64,000 nt of DNA from an uncultured Bacteroidales bacterium (GTDB taxonomy: Bacteria > Bacteroidota > Bacteroidia > Bacteroidales > UBA932): contig CAJOIQ010000008.1 of NCBI GenBank assembly GCA_905234795.1, forward strand, positions 1 through 64,000. Direction: 5' to 3'. The translations under genes and the position numbers were made by a program. The first letter of the stretch is position 1. The number at the start of each line of letters is the position of its first letter. Positions 49,125 through 59,579 of the stretch are shown here, in pieces. The notes below the pieces were generated by a model. That model did not search any database. It was not told the origin of the DNA and worked only from the letters and a program-made list of their open reading frames with translations.

Positions 49125-52100
49125 TTAATTGGAGACGCTAATCAGTGTGGCATCTTTCAGTTGAACCGTATTATTATATGTTGTCCGTTTCCCCAAAACC
49201 GTTATAACGCTATTCTCCGAGATACCAAAACCATCCCAACCGCCAACGGTATCCTTCGGGTATAGCCCATTCAGATTATAAAGTCCGTAAACGTACAGTT
49301 GGGAATCGGATGAATTATCGGTCAGGTATAGATTGCCATAGTTAGTGTTGGCAATTTGTGAAACCGTGGCCGTTACCTTATAGAACATATCATCGGCTCC
49401 ATCCAATACTTCTTGAACAGAAGCGTCCGTGTAAGGGGCATCAGCTTCGTAAAGATTGGCTATCAATAAATTATGAAGACCGTTGTTGGATTGTTCAGCC
49501 TCGTTACGGAACAGCCAGAATCCCTCCACTTCAACAAATTGGCCATTATAGTTGAAATACTGTGAATCGGGCCAATACAGGTACATATGAGGATACTGGA
49601 TGGTCAAGGACGCATTGGTGGCATTCTCTTCCATAGCCAACAGATAATTAAAGGTATACACGCTGTTGCTACGCTGGAATACCGTGCCGGAAACCCGTAC
49701 CGGGGTCACCTTGTCATACTGGCCGATTTCGGGCGAGTAGGCCACTTCCGGCAGATTATTGTCGGAAGAAAGAATCTCCACCGTCTTGATATTGTTGATT
49801 TCGGCTACACCCATGAAGGTAATCTTGCTGGCTGAAATGGTAACCCGGTCACCCGCATTTACGCCGAAAGGCATATCGTCCCCGTAATAGACGTTGATGA
49901 AGTTCTCGGCAGCGTCGTCTCCCACCACAAAACTGCGGCTGCCCACGGCATAGACCAGAGCATCGGAGAGCGTCAGGGACCATCCGTCGGGAAGGTCGTA
50001 TACTTCGGCAACAGATACGGGGCCATCATCTTTCACTGTCCAACCTTCGGGAATTCCGCTGGCACCTGTGGGCCACTGGACGTTGGGTGCCTTGACAAAG
50101 GTGCCCTGGGAAGAAACATTGCCCAACCAGTTGTACAGGCAGTCGGAAGCAGTGATATCCGTGGCCAGGCATTTAACAGAACTAAGGTTGGTGCAACCGT
50201 TGAACATCTGTCCGTAGCATCCGGGGCTCAAGGTAACAGCAGGCAGTTCCGGAGCGGTCGTCAACTCCGTACAGCCACTGAACATATCCCAGTAGCATTG
50301 GTGGCTTAACGTGGTTGCCGGCAATGCGGGTGCCTGTGTCAGAGACGTGCAGCTGCTGAACATCATATTATAACAGCCATCAGCCAACTCCGTAGCAGGC
50401 AGTTCCGGGGCCGACGTCAAGCTATAACAATAGGCAAACATCAACTGGTAGCAATGATAAGCCAATTCAGTGGCGGGAAGAGCCGGTGCCGACGTCAAAC
50501 CAGATGCCGAGAACATATTGTCATAGCAATAGTCTGCCATTATAGTTGCCGGCAATTCCGGGGCAACGGTCAAAGATGTGCATCCGGAAAACATAAACGT
50601 ATAGCAGGACTCACTTAGCACAGTGGCCGGCAATGAAGGGGCTGATGTCAATCCGGAACAGTTACTGAACATCTCAGAATAACACTCGGATGCAAGAACG
50701 GTTGCCGGAAGGGCAGGTGCTGTTTCAAGGGCCGTGCAATCCTCAAACATTTGCGCGTAACACACATTGGTCATTGTCATTGCCGGCAATTCAGGGGCCT
50801 CGGTCAAACTGGAACAGCCGCGGAACATGGCAGTATAACAATTTGTCGCCAGGGTTTCGGCAGGCAGCTCGGGGGCGGACACCAGTCCGGAGCACCCGTA
50901 AAACATACCAAAATAGCACTTGTCCGTGAGGGTTGTCGCCGGGAGTGAAGGCCCGGACGTGAGCCCAGCGCATTCTCTGAAAAGTTCCCCGAAACAATTT
51001 GTACTGGGAATGACCAGAAGGTCTGTTTCCCTGTCCAGGAGGGACATGATGTCTCCGGAAACGGAGAAAGAGTCCCCTCCAGTTTTGAACTGGCTGTATA
51101 TTTCCGTTCCTATACTGAATCCATCCGGATTGTCACCGCAAATGTACAGCGGAGCGGTGTCCGTAAAGGAGAGTTCGCTATAGTCCCACAGTGTCCAGAT
51201 TTGGGCATCGGTAGAATAATACAGTACAGGCGCGTTGTCACCTTCGTTCAATAAGAAGACCGTGCTGGTGCCCGTAGAGGAGAAGGTCAGGTACTTGCTG
51301 GCCGAAATAGGCGTATTGTCCACATCGGCACTGGCCACCCGGCGCCAGATGGAACGCTTGAGCTCCACGGACGCGGTGCGCTCGCGCGTGGCCACCACGG
51401 CGTCGTCCTTGTCATAGAAAGTCATGGTGTAGCCGGCCGACAAGGTAGCCGGGAGGGATACAATGTAGTACCATTTCCCCACCTCAAAACCGTTGGCGTT
51501 TGGAGCATCCAACCGGAGTTCGGTGGCATAGGTATCATATCCTGTCACCTGCGGTTTTCCGTTGTCGTCAAATGCGGCCATAACCGTACCCGCCAGTTTT
51601 TCTCCATCATTACCCTTGAAGGTAACATACTGGATTCCAGGGTTTTCCACAGAGAATTTGACACCGCCGCAAAGGTTATAGAAAGACAGGGTATAATCCG
51701 TACTCCGGGCCATGGAAATGAACAGGTCTTTGGCAAAGGTGCCGGCCATGCCGGTCTGTGTGGAAGGTAGCGAGACCATTGCCTCCGTGCCGTCATACCG
51801 GTTTCCTACATCATATGGATAAATGGCCAGGAAATAGTCCGTTCCGTTGGGGATATGGCTATCCAGCGTACCGGAGAAAGTGGTGGTCTCCGTGGTGTCT
51901 TTGCTGTCCGACGTGAGCTGGATTGACCCCAAATCTCCAAAGAACAGGTTAATGGCATCGTTGGGTGTCCAATATACAGAGCCGTCTTCCATGAGGGTTG
52001 TTTTGCTGGAAGGGGCGTCTCCATAGACTGCACGGAAGGTAACCCGTTCCGGCACAACTTCCTCACTCCGGATGCAGGAAAGCGCACCGCCGCAAACGGC

Positions 52101-52130
52101 AATGGCCAGAATGATTAATTTGCTTCTCAT
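49125..52130 (-). CDS. Surface lipoprotein with fimbrillin-like, 26-residue-repeat and OB-fold modules (1001 residues)
   Basis: Lipobox LSC (Cys19) is followed by IRSEE. The N-terminal module (about 30-270; TFRAVYGDAPSSKTTLMEDG, VYWTPNDAINLFF) is fimbrillin-like and shared with the gene at 52143. Then come a SKYLTF module (about 277-395), ten consecutive 26-residue repeats (about 395-655; consensus LPATxLAxxCYxxMFxGCTSLTxAPE, one copy a residue short), a CLATDITASD cap, and a C-terminal OB-fold-like region (about 715-1001; VSGTVFQRSNSVYTFNYLL) known from other Bacteroidetes lipoproteins. Binding partner unknown. Confidence 0.82.
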   Translation of the reverse strand: MRSKLIILAIAVCGGALSCIRSEEVVPERVTFRAVYGDAPSSKTTLMEDGSVYWTPNDAINLFFGDLGSIQLTSDSKDTTETTTFSGTLDSHIPNGTDYFLAIYPYDVGNRYDGTEAMVSLPSTQTGMAGTFAKDLFISMARSTDYTLSFYNLCGGVKFSVENPGIQYVTFKGNDGEKLAGTVMAAFDDNGKPQVTGYDTYATELRLDAPNANGFEVGKWYYIVSLPATLSAGYTMTFYDKDDAVVATRERTASVELKRSIWRRVASADVDNTPISASKYLTFSSTGTSTVFLLNEGDNAPVLYYSTDAQIWTLWDYSELSFTDTAPLYICGDNPDGFSIGTEIYSQFKTGGDSFSVSGDIMSLLDRETDLLVIPSTNCFGELFRECAGLTSGPSLPATTLTDKCYFGMFYGCSGLVSAPELPAETLATNCYTAMFRGCSSLTEAPELPAMTMTNVCYAQMFEDCTALETAPALPATVLASECYSEMFSNCSGLTSAPSLPATVLSESCYTFMFSGCTSLTVAPELPATIMADYCYDNMFSASGLTSAPALPATELAYHCYQLMFAYCYSLTSAPELPATELADGCYNMMFSSCTSLTQAPALPATTLSHQCYWDMFSGCTELTTAPELPAVTLSPGCYGQMFNGCTNLSSVKCLATDITASDCLYNWLGNVSSQGTFVKAPNVQWPTGASGIPEGWTVKDDGPVSVAEVYDLPDGWSLTLSDALVYAVGSRSFVVGDDAAENFINVYYGDDMPFGVNAGDRVTISASKITFMGVAEINNIKTVEILSSDNNLPEVAYSPEIGQYDKVTPVRVSGTVFQRSNSVYTFNYLLAMEENATNASLTIQYPHMYLYWPDSQYFNYNGQFVEVEGFWLFRNEAEQSNNGLHNLLIANLYEADAPYTDASVQEVLDGADDMFYKVTATVSQIANTNYGNLYLTDNSSDSQLYVYGLYNLNGLYPKDTVGGWDGFGISENSVITVLGKRTTYNNTVQLKDATLISVSN

Positions 52131-52142
52131 AGGCCTTGTCTT

Positions 52143-55100
52143 TTAATCCATGTCTTCGTCACCGGTACCTTCGTTGCCGCCGCCGGGAACGTCTCCGTCG
52201 TTCATCACCGTCCAGCCCTCCGGGATACCGTTGATACCTGTAGGCCACTGGGAATTGGCTGCCTTGACAAAGAGGCCGGTAGAAGAAACACTATTCATCC
52301 AACTCAGTGTGCACTCACTGGCACTGATATCCGTTGCCAGGCACTTTACATAACTCAGATTGCTACAGCCCGCGAACATAGCCGCATAGCAGCTAAACTC
52401 CAGTGTAGGGGCGGAAAGGATCGGAGCCGTCGTAAGGCTGGTGCAACGCTCGAACATATTGTAGTAACACGACCCCGCAAGGGTTGTGGCCGGTAATTCG
52501 GGAGCGGTTTCCAGAGCGGAGCATCCCCCGAACATACCCCAGTAGCAACTGGGGGCAAGCGTTGTTGCGGGAAGTTCAGGAGCAGTAGTGAGACTGGTAC
52601 AGTTCAAGAACATGGTGTAATAGCACTGCTCGGCCAGCGTGGTCGCGGGAAGCGAAGGCGCCGTGACCAGAGAACTGCATTCCTGGAACATCCCGTAATA
52701 ACAACGGTATTCCAGGTCCGTCACCGGGAGGCTCGGAGCTACAGTAAGGCCTGAACAACCATTAAACATATTGGCATAGCAGGAAGGGGCGAGCGTTGTT
52801 GCAGAAAGCTCCGGAGCCGCCGTGAGGCCCGTACAACCGTAGAACATATTGGCATAGCAGTTCTCGGCCAGGGTTTCGGCAGGAAGTGAAGGAGTCGATG
52901 TGAGACCAGAATTACTCTGGAACATGCCATAATAGCAGCCGGTGGTGAGGGTAGTTGCCGGAAGGTCCGGTCCGGAAACCAGGCTGCTGCCGCCAAAGAG
53001 GAAGGCAAAACAGTAGGGATTGGGAATCTCAGTCAGTTCATCATCCTTATCCAGCAGCGACATCACGTCTCCGGAAACAGAGCAATTGTCTCCATAAATG
53101 CCCAGGGTACTGTATGCAGAAACGTCGAAGCTGAACCCGCCGGGGTTGCTGCCGCAAAGGTAAAGCGGAGCATCGGCGGTAAAAGTGAGAGTGCTGTAAT
53201 CCCACAGTTCCCAGGACACGGTGTCATAAGAGTAGTACAGAACGGGCTGGTCGGCGCCTCCGGAACTGCTCAGATACACCATCGAGGATCCCGTGGAGGA
53301 GAACGTAAGGTACTTGCTGGCCGAAATACCATTGGGTATGGCCTGGATGCGGCTGGCATATTTGCTCCAGTTCTCGGCCGACTTATAAACATCCACAGAT
53401 TCGGCCGGAACATAAATCGGGCAATCGGACACCATCTCATCAAAGGTGTCGGACATAATAGCCGGAGGCGTTGTGGAAAGGAACGTTACATCCGACAATC
53501 CGGTGCCACTGCCATCATACTTGTAACCAGCGGCTTGAAACACCGTGCTTCCTAAGGACTCGACCGAAGCCGGAACAGTAAGCCGAGTGAGATTATAGGC
53601 GGCGAAAAACGCCTCATCCCCAATAACCTTAAGCGACGAAGGCAATTGAATGGTCTCAATACCGGTAAGCCCAATGATACTATTTTCTATGGTTTCAACG
53701 GTTTCCGGAAGAATCAATTCCTTGAGGGTACTGTTATTCTGGTTATAAAACGCCCCACGTCCAATAACTTTCACAGGCTCGGCAAGCGTATATTTACTGG
53801 CACCCAGATTGTAATGGGCAAAATAAACCAGTTTATCACCAAGGATCAGACAACGGTTATCTGCCGAGACATGACTTCCATAAAAAGCAGACAAACGTTG
53901 GGGACTAGAAAAACCGTTATAGGTATCATCCGTCTCTTCAAAACTGTCCGGGATGGTAATACTCCTATAGTAGCAAGAATAATCGAAAACAGAACCACCG
54001 AAAGACTTAACGCCATCAGGGACGATGAAATCCAATTCCTCAGACTTATGGGTAATACCAATCAGGCAGCCGTCCCAAACCAGGCAAGAATGATCTTCGG
54101 ATGCACCTTTACCATAGAATGCTTTCATCGGAGTGCGTTCTCCGAAAACGCCATGGGGGGAAATATATGTCACCGACTCCGGAATGGTAATTTCCTCTAA
54201 TGCGGTATTCTCGAATGCGTAATGATCGATTTTGTCTAAGGAATCCGGCAATTTGACGGACACCAGGTTGCTGCAGGACAGGAAAGCTCCCCAATTAATA
54301 CTGGTAACGGTATTACTAATATACGTCACCGTTTCCAGTGTAGTGCAGTCACGGAACGCCGATGTGGCTATTTTGGTAATAGGTCCGTCAAACGAAATCA
54401 CACCCTTCCCATTTTCATAGGTGTTTGAAACCAAAGTAGCCCCAAACTCATTGATGTACGTTTCGTTCAATGGCACCACATCCCCATCCGTAGAGGTATA
54501 CCATATCTCATTATTGGGGAGACCATCAGTCTCAACCGTCCACCCTTCGGGGATACCACTGTTTCCGGTGGACCACTGCGCGTCAAACATCTTGACAAAG
54601 GTGCCGGTGGTAGCGACACCGTACACCCAGTCTGTAAGGCAGTCGGAAGCACTGAAATCTGTAGCAAGACACTTTATATAGGACAACTTGCCGCTGGAAT
54701 AGAACATGCCCCTGTAGCACTCTTCGGCAAGAGTGGCTGCAGAAAGGCTGGGGGCTGCTTCCAGAGAGCCGCAGTCATAGAACATATATGCATAGCAACC
54801 CTTGGCCAGTTGGGCAGCCGGAAGATCCGGCACCTCCGCAAGGCTGGAGCAATGGGCAAACATACTATGGTAGCAACTCTCTGCTAACGTGGTTGCAGGA
54901 AGAGCGGGAGCCTCCACCAAGTTGGAACAGGCACCGAACATACTCTTATAGCAGCCCTCCGTGAGCGTGGTAGCAGGCAGCGTTGGAGCCGAAATAAGTT
55001 TCTCGTTGGTTCCGAACAGATTATAGAAGCAATAGGGATTGGGAATCTCCAGAACGTCCGATTCCATATTGATGAGAGACATGATGTCTCCGCTTACAGA

Positions 55101-56195
55101 ATACATATCACTGGAGAAACTTGCTCCCGAGGTAAGAAACGTGCTGTTCCTGTTTTCTGCAAAGCTGAATCCATCGGGATTGTCACCGCAAATGTACAGC
55201 GGAGCATCGGCAGTGAAAGTAAGCTCACTGTAATCCCAAAGCGTCCAGTTTTGGGCGTCGGTGGAGTAGTATAGTACAGGAGCGTTATCCCCCGAATTGG
55301 ACAGGAAAATCGTGGTGGCTTCCGTAGAAGTGAATGTAAGGTATTTACTGGGCGAAATAGATTCCGCCACATAATCGGCCTCGGTCAACTTTCCCCATAC
55401 TGCACGCTTGATGGTAACGGGATCCTCGGAGATGCGTTCGGCCACCATTTCGCCGTCCTGGCCATAGAAAGTCATCCTATAGCCATTGGTCAGTTCGGCC
55501 GGGAGGGAAACCATGTAGTACCACTTACCTACCTCGAATTCCTTGCCGTCGGGGGCATTCAGGAGAATCATGTTCACGTACTTGACCGGTTCCTGTACAA
55601 CGGGTTTTCCCTCGGCATTGAAGGTAACTTTTACCTGGCCGGAAAGGACCTCATCATTCAGGCCCTGGAAGGTCACGGACTGGATTCCCGGATTGGCTAC
55701 GCTGAACTTGATGCCGCCGCACAGGTTGTAGAAACTCAGTTCATAGCCCGTGCTGCGGGCCAGGGAAATGAACAGGTCGTCGGAAAAAGTACCTTCTACC
55801 GCTGTCTGGACTTCGGGCAAGGAAAGGGTGACGGTACTGCCATCGAAGCTGTTGTCCTTGCTATAAGGATACACTGCCCAGAAATTGTCTGTTCCGCTGG
55901 GAGAGAACCCGGCGGGCAAAGCCCCTGCAAACGAGGCCTGGGCAACTGCGGCAGTAGCCGAACTGTCAAACACCATCTTGGTGGACACGGCGTCCCCGTA
56001 AAACAGGTTGATGGCATCACCGGGGCTCCAGAACACGGATCCGTCGGACTGAAGGACTGTCTTGGTGGGCGGGACATCGGCCATGACGGCCTTGAAAGCC
56101 GTCTTCTGGGACAGCGGTAAAACATCCTCCCGCACGTTGCAGGAAACAATGATGGCAAGGGCCGATGCGGCCAGGACAATACTTTTCTTATTCAT
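52143..56195 (-). CDS. Giant surface lipoprotein with fimbrillin-like, LRR and 26-residue-repeat modules (1350 residues)
   Basis: Lipobox VSC (Cys19) is followed by NVREDV. Modules: fimbrillin-like N-terminus (about 30-275; AFKAVMADVPPTKTVLQSDG, FWSPGDAINLFYGD), SKYLTF module (about 283-400), four 26-residue repeats (about 404-508) and cap, BspA LRR_5 block (about 560-970; repeated DGVKSFGGSVFDY-type units), a second SKYLTF module (about 985), eight more 26-residue repeats, cap, and a short acidic Gly-rich tail. The duplicated module order inside one protein points to internal recombination. It is the largest gene in the window. Confidence 0.85.
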   Translation of the reverse strand: MNKKSIVLAASALAIIVSCNVREDVLPLSQKTAFKAVMADVPPTKTVLQSDGSVFWSPGDAINLFYGDAVSTKMVFDSSATAAVAQASFAGALPAGFSPSGTDNFWAVYPYSKDNSFDGSTVTLSLPEVQTAVEGTFSDDLFISLARSTGYELSFYNLCGGIKFSVANPGIQSVTFQGLNDEVLSGQVKVTFNAEGKPVVQEPVKYVNMILLNAPDGKEFEVGKWYYMVSLPAELTNGYRMTFYGQDGEMVAERISEDPVTIKRAVWGKLTEADYVAESISPSKYLTFTSTEATTIFLSNSGDNAPVLYYSTDAQNWTLWDYSELTFTADAPLYICGDNPDGFSFAENRNSTFLTSGASFSSDMYSVSGDIMSLINMESDVLEIPNPYCFYNLFGTNEKLISAPTLPATTLTEGCYKSMFGACSNLVEAPALPATTLAESCYHSMFAHCSSLAEVPDLPAAQLAKGCYAYMFYDCGSLEAAPSLSAATLAEECYRGMFYSSGKLSYIKCLATDFSASDCLTDWVYGVATTGTFVKMFDAQWSTGNSGIPEGWTVETDGLPNNEIWYTSTDGDVVPLNETYINEFGATLVSNTYENGKGVISFDGPITKIATSAFRDCTTLETVTYISNTVTSINWGAFLSCSNLVSVKLPDSLDKIDHYAFENTALEEITIPESVTYISPHGVFGERTPMKAFYGKGASEDHSCLVWDGCLIGITHKSEELDFIVPDGVKSFGGSVFDYSCYYRSITIPDSFEETDDTYNGFSSPQRLSAFYGSHVSADNRCLILGDKLVYFAHYNLGASKYTLAEPVKVIGRGAFYNQNNSTLKELILPETVETIENSIIGLTGIETIQLPSSLKVIGDEAFFAAYNLTRLTVPASVESLGSTVFQAAGYKYDGSGTGLSDVTFLSTTPPAIMSDTFDEMVSDCPIYVPAESVDVYKSAENWSKYASRIQAIPNGISASKYLTFSSTGSSMVYLSSSGGADQPVLYYSYDTVSWELWDYSTLTFTADAPLYLCGSNPGGFSFDVSAYSTLGIYGDNCSVSGDVMSLLDKDDELTEIPNPYCFAFLFGGSSLVSGPDLPATTLTTGCYYGMFQSNSGLTSTPSLPAETLAENCYANMFYGCTGLTAAPELSATTLAPSCYANMFNGCSGLTVAPSLPVTDLEYRCYYGMFQECSSLVTAPSLPATTLAEQCYYTMFLNCTSLTTAPELPATTLAPSCYWGMFGGCSALETAPELPATTLAGSCYYNMFERCTSLTTAPILSAPTLEFSCYAAMFAGCSNLSYVKCLATDISASECTLSWMNSVSSTGLFVKAANSQWPTGINGIPEGWTVMNDGDVPGGGNEGTGDEDMD

Positions 56196-56210
56196 AAGCC
56201 GTACCCTTTA

Positions 56211-59200
56211 TTAATTCCACTCCTCTTCACTAGTCCCTTCGTTGCCGCCGGAGGCAGTGTCTCCACCTATCGGCTGAATCCTGTCGGCATAGGCGCTCCA
56301 GGAATTCTTGTAGGAAGCAAGGCTTGCCGAAGGAACATAGATGGTGAGGTTGTCGTCCTGGTTAAAAGCATTCTCTCCCAAGGTGGGAGGGGTATCGGCC
56401 ACAACCTTAAACTCCACGAGGCTGGTACAATCGGCAAAGGCATATCGGCCGATGGACATGATCGAGGAAGAAAGCTCTATGGATGGCAAGGAATTGCAAT
56501 ATCTGAACGCCTCACTGCCGATTTCCTGTACATTCATGCCTCCCATAACCATTTCGAGACCCATGCAGCGGAAGAACGCCCCATCATTAATACTATATAC
56601 ACTTTCCGGCAGGAAGATTTCCTTCAGTTCGGTGCAATAGAAAAAAGCAGAACCGATTGTGTTTACTCCGTCGGGAACGGAATAAGCGGTAAGGCCGGCC
56701 GGAGCAAATGCAATCAATTTATTAAGTGCACCTTCCATCACCAGGCAACGGTGGTCGTCTGATGCAAACTTCCCGGTAAAACGCTCCAATGCATTACAAT
56801 GGGAGAACATGTTGCCTCCAAAATATGTAACCGTACTGGGAACGTGGAAAGAAGTGAGAGAAGAGCAATACGTAAAAGCATAATCCCCCAAATAGGTAAC
56901 TCCTTCCGGAACAGTCAGTGATGTGAGTTTGGAGCAGTAGTAGAATGCAGCATCATCTATGCGCTCCACGCCTTCCGGTACCGAATATGACGTAAGACCG
57001 GCCGGAGCAAAAGCACGGACACCATTGTCAACAATCACACAACGGCCATCGTCAGAAGCAAATTTTCCGTAAAAATGTTCCAATTTATCACACTGCATAA
57101 AAACGCCTGTCCCAAGCGCAGTAAAGCCTTCCGGGAAAGTAACGGAAGTAATTGCGCAGCCCGAAAAAGCAGAATCCTCAATAGTTTCCAGCGATTGGGG
57201 CAGTTCAATATCCCAGAACCGGGTACAGTTTCCAAAAGCAAACTCCCCAATGACGGTCAAGCCCTCTTGAACATCCAGCTTTTCCAACAAATTGCAGGAC
57301 TGGAAAGCCGCAGAACCAATGCTGGTTACCGTGGAGGGAAGCCACATGGCCGTGAGCTGTTTACAATCGTTGAAAGCAAATTCTCCCACCGACGTCACAT
57401 TCCCGTCAAAAAGGATGATTCCCTTACCGTTAGAATAAGTATTGGACACAATATTGGCCCCAAAAACATCGGTTTTATACGGTTCTACCACATTTCCATC
57501 CCGGGACGTATACCAAATCTCATTATTGGGCTGTTCCCCATCCATCGACTGAATCCTGTCGGCATAATTGCTCCAGTATTCGGCAGTCTTGTAGGCTTGA
57601 ACAGACTCGGCGGGAACATACACAGGGAAATTGAAATCCTTCAAATACTGCGTCTCGAACATAAGTCCCGATGCCGTTGGAGGGGTGGTCGAGAGGAAAG
57701 TCAGTTTGTCAAAACCGGCGGCAAAAGCGTCGGCCCCAATGGAAGTCAACGATGCCGGAAGCGTGAGTGTGTCGGCTCCGCACATGACAAAAGAACCTTC
57801 TCCTACGGATTCCAAGTTACTCCCGAAATCTATAGACTTGATATAATATGCATAAGCAAACGCTTCTTTCTCTACGCTGATCAGAGAGCCGGCAAAACTG
57901 AGGGCACCATTATAAGCGCTATTACGCAAAGCATTTGCTCCTACGACGGAAACATTCTGAGGGAAAACATACTCCTCCCCAAGCCCGGCATAAGCAAACG
58001 CGTTGAGGACGCCGTTCACGATGAGGCACCGGTTGTCGGCCGAAGCAAAACGGCTTGTAATGGATGCCAGATTAGGACAAGTCTGAAAAATAGAATAGCC
58101 GAACTCGGTCACGGTTTCGGGTATCGCCACCCGGGTGAAGGCTTCACAACCAAAAAACGCACTGTCCCCAATCCTGGTAACAGATTCCGGAATATCGGGC
58201 CATGCCAAAGCGGAACAGTTGGTGAAGGCGCCTTCATCTATGACAGTCACACTTCCGGGAATGGAAATGGTGGCCAAAGTAGATTTTCCGGCAAATGCAT
58301 AATAACCAATGCGCGTAACCGGCTGATTAAATGTTATAACACCCTTTCCGTCTTCGTATTTGTTGGATACGATTTCGGCACCAAATCCGATATTGTAGAT
58401 GTCGGGGTCCACCACTTTCCCGTCGGTAGTAGTATACCAAATCTCGGTATTGGGCTGCCCCTGCGGTTCGTCCGGCTTGTCCACATACACAATCCGGCAA
58501 CCCTGGGGATAACGGAGCTCGTTGAACTTCTGGTAATAGGACAGGTACAGGGTTTCCATGGGATTACCCTCGCAGTTCAGGTACTCCAGGTCCGGAATCA
58601 TGCTGGCATCCAGTTCCTTGAGCTGGTTGTTGCTGCAGTCCATGAACCTTACCAGGGTGTCCTTCTTCACAATCAGGGATGTGAGCTTGCCGCTCCCCTC
58701 CTGCATACCGCTCACCATCAAGGAGCGCAGCGGCATCTGCTCAATCTCACGCACGGAACGGATGTTGTCCGTGTGCACGTCGATGGTCTCTATCTGCTTG
58801 ATTTCGGCATAGGATATCTTCCCGTCCTGGTTGAGGTCGTGGTACATCACCAGGTATTTCTTGAACTCGGGGTCCTCGATCTGGGCTTCGTCCTCTCCCT
58901 TGAGCACAAACTCATACGGGATACGGCTGTAACCCGTGCCGTCTTTGTCGTCCTCGGCATAGGCCATGATATAGTGCGTACCCTCTCCTACCTCGCTCAG
59001 CGGCAGCGTGAACGTCTTCCCGTCCTCGCTCAGGGTGCCCGGGTAACGCTTCTCTCGCTTAATGCTCTTGCGCTCACTGCTGGTGCCCCACATGAAACCC
59101 ACGTCCTCGATGGAACGGCCGCCGTTGTCCTCGATGGTGGCTACAAGGTAGTAGTTATCCCTCACCGTCACATCCGAGATGGACGCCACGGAGGTCTCAG

Positions 59201-59576
59201 GAGTCTTCTGGGTGATGGTGGAGGAATACATCTTGCTGTGCCCGTTGGAAATAAAAGCACGCAGGAAGTACGTCCCGTTGGACTTGAGGTTGCTCACGCC
59301 CACGGAGAATCCGCTGGCACTCACATCCTGGGGAACCAGGGTGGTATACGTGCCGCCGTCCTCGAACAGCGTCTCCGACACCTCTACGCCATAGGCGGTG
59401 ACGTCGGTCATATTCTTGCCGAAACTGCCGTTCACCACCATGGACACGCGAGTGACGGAGGTTTCATCCACCGTCAGCTTGGGGGCGTCGGGAAGGTTGG
59501 ACGGAGCTTCGGGGTCCTGGATACAGGCCATGGCTATGATGGCCAGAGTACCCAAAGATAAGTACCTGGCTTTCAT
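56211..59576 (-). CDS. Giant BspA-like LRR surface lipoprotein with EF-hand-like motif (1121 residues)
   Basis: Lipobox AMAC (Cys18) is followed by IQDPEAP. The N-terminal Fn3-like module (about 35-225) is nearly the same as in the genes at 44559 and 47999. It is followed by DLNQDGKISYAEI (about 243-256), a single EF-hand/dockerin-like calcium loop, a short classical LRR (SNNQLKELDASMIPDLEYL), and two long BspA-type LRR_5 blocks (about 380-670 and 690-1100) with units such as VTSIGSAAFQSCNLLEKLDV. It has no 26-residue Cys repeats. It is the first lipoprotein gene after the small exported proteins of the operon. Confidence 0.85.
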   Translation of the reverse strand: MKARYLSLGTLAIIAMACIQDPEAPSNLPDAPKLTVDETSVTRVSMVVNGSFGKNMTDVTAYGVEVSETLFEDGGTYTTLVPQDVSASGFSVGVSNLKSNGTYFLRAFISNGHSKMYSSTITQKTPETSVASISDVTVRDNYYLVATIEDNGGRSIEDVGFMWGTSSERKSIKREKRYPGTLSEDGKTFTLPLSEVGEGTHYIMAYAEDDKDGTGYSRIPYEFVLKGEDEAQIEDPEFKKYLVMYHDLNQDGKISYAEIKQIETIDVHTDNIRSVREIEQMPLRSLMVSGMQEGSGKLTSLIVKKDTLVRFMDCSNNQLKELDASMIPDLEYLNCEGNPMETLYLSYYQKFNELRYPQGCRIVYVDKPDEPQGQPNTEIWYTTTDGKVVDPDIYNIGFGAEIVSNKYEDGKGVITFNQPVTRIGYYAFAGKSTLATISIPGSVTVIDEGAFTNCSALAWPDIPESVTRIGDSAFFGCEAFTRVAIPETVTEFGYSIFQTCPNLASITSRFASADNRCLIVNGVLNAFAYAGLGEEYVFPQNVSVVGANALRNSAYNGALSFAGSLISVEKEAFAYAYYIKSIDFGSNLESVGEGSFVMCGADTLTLPASLTSIGADAFAAGFDKLTFLSTTPPTASGLMFETQYLKDFNFPVYVPAESVQAYKTAEYWSNYADRIQSMDGEQPNNEIWYTSRDGNVVEPYKTDVFGANIVSNTYSNGKGIILFDGNVTSVGEFAFNDCKQLTAMWLPSTVTSIGSAAFQSCNLLEKLDVQEGLTVIGEFAFGNCTRFWDIELPQSLETIEDSAFSGCAITSVTFPEGFTALGTGVFMQCDKLEHFYGKFASDDGRCVIVDNGVRAFAPAGLTSYSVPEGVERIDDAAFYYCSKLTSLTVPEGVTYLGDYAFTYCSSLTSFHVPSTVTYFGGNMFSHCNALERFTGKFASDDHRCLVMEGALNKLIAFAPAGLTAYSVPDGVNTIGSAFFYCTELKEIFLPESVYSINDGAFFRCMGLEMVMGGMNVQEIGSEAFRYCNSLPSIELSSSIMSIGRYAFADCTSLVEFKVVADTPPTLGENAFNQDDNLTIYVPSASLASYKNSWSAYADRIQPIGGDTASGGNEGTSEEEWN

Positions 59577-59579
59577 AGC

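Noticed and set aside
49125..56195. CRISPR array, suggested by regular repeats of about 78 bp
   Set aside because: The repeats are in frame, degenerate and encode the 26-residue protein motif; there are no unique spacers.
57075..59561. An 828-codon open frame antisense to the 1121-residue LRR lipoprotein gene
   Set aside because: It lies wholly within a well-supported gene with a lipoprotein signal and recognisable repeats, and its product has no domain.
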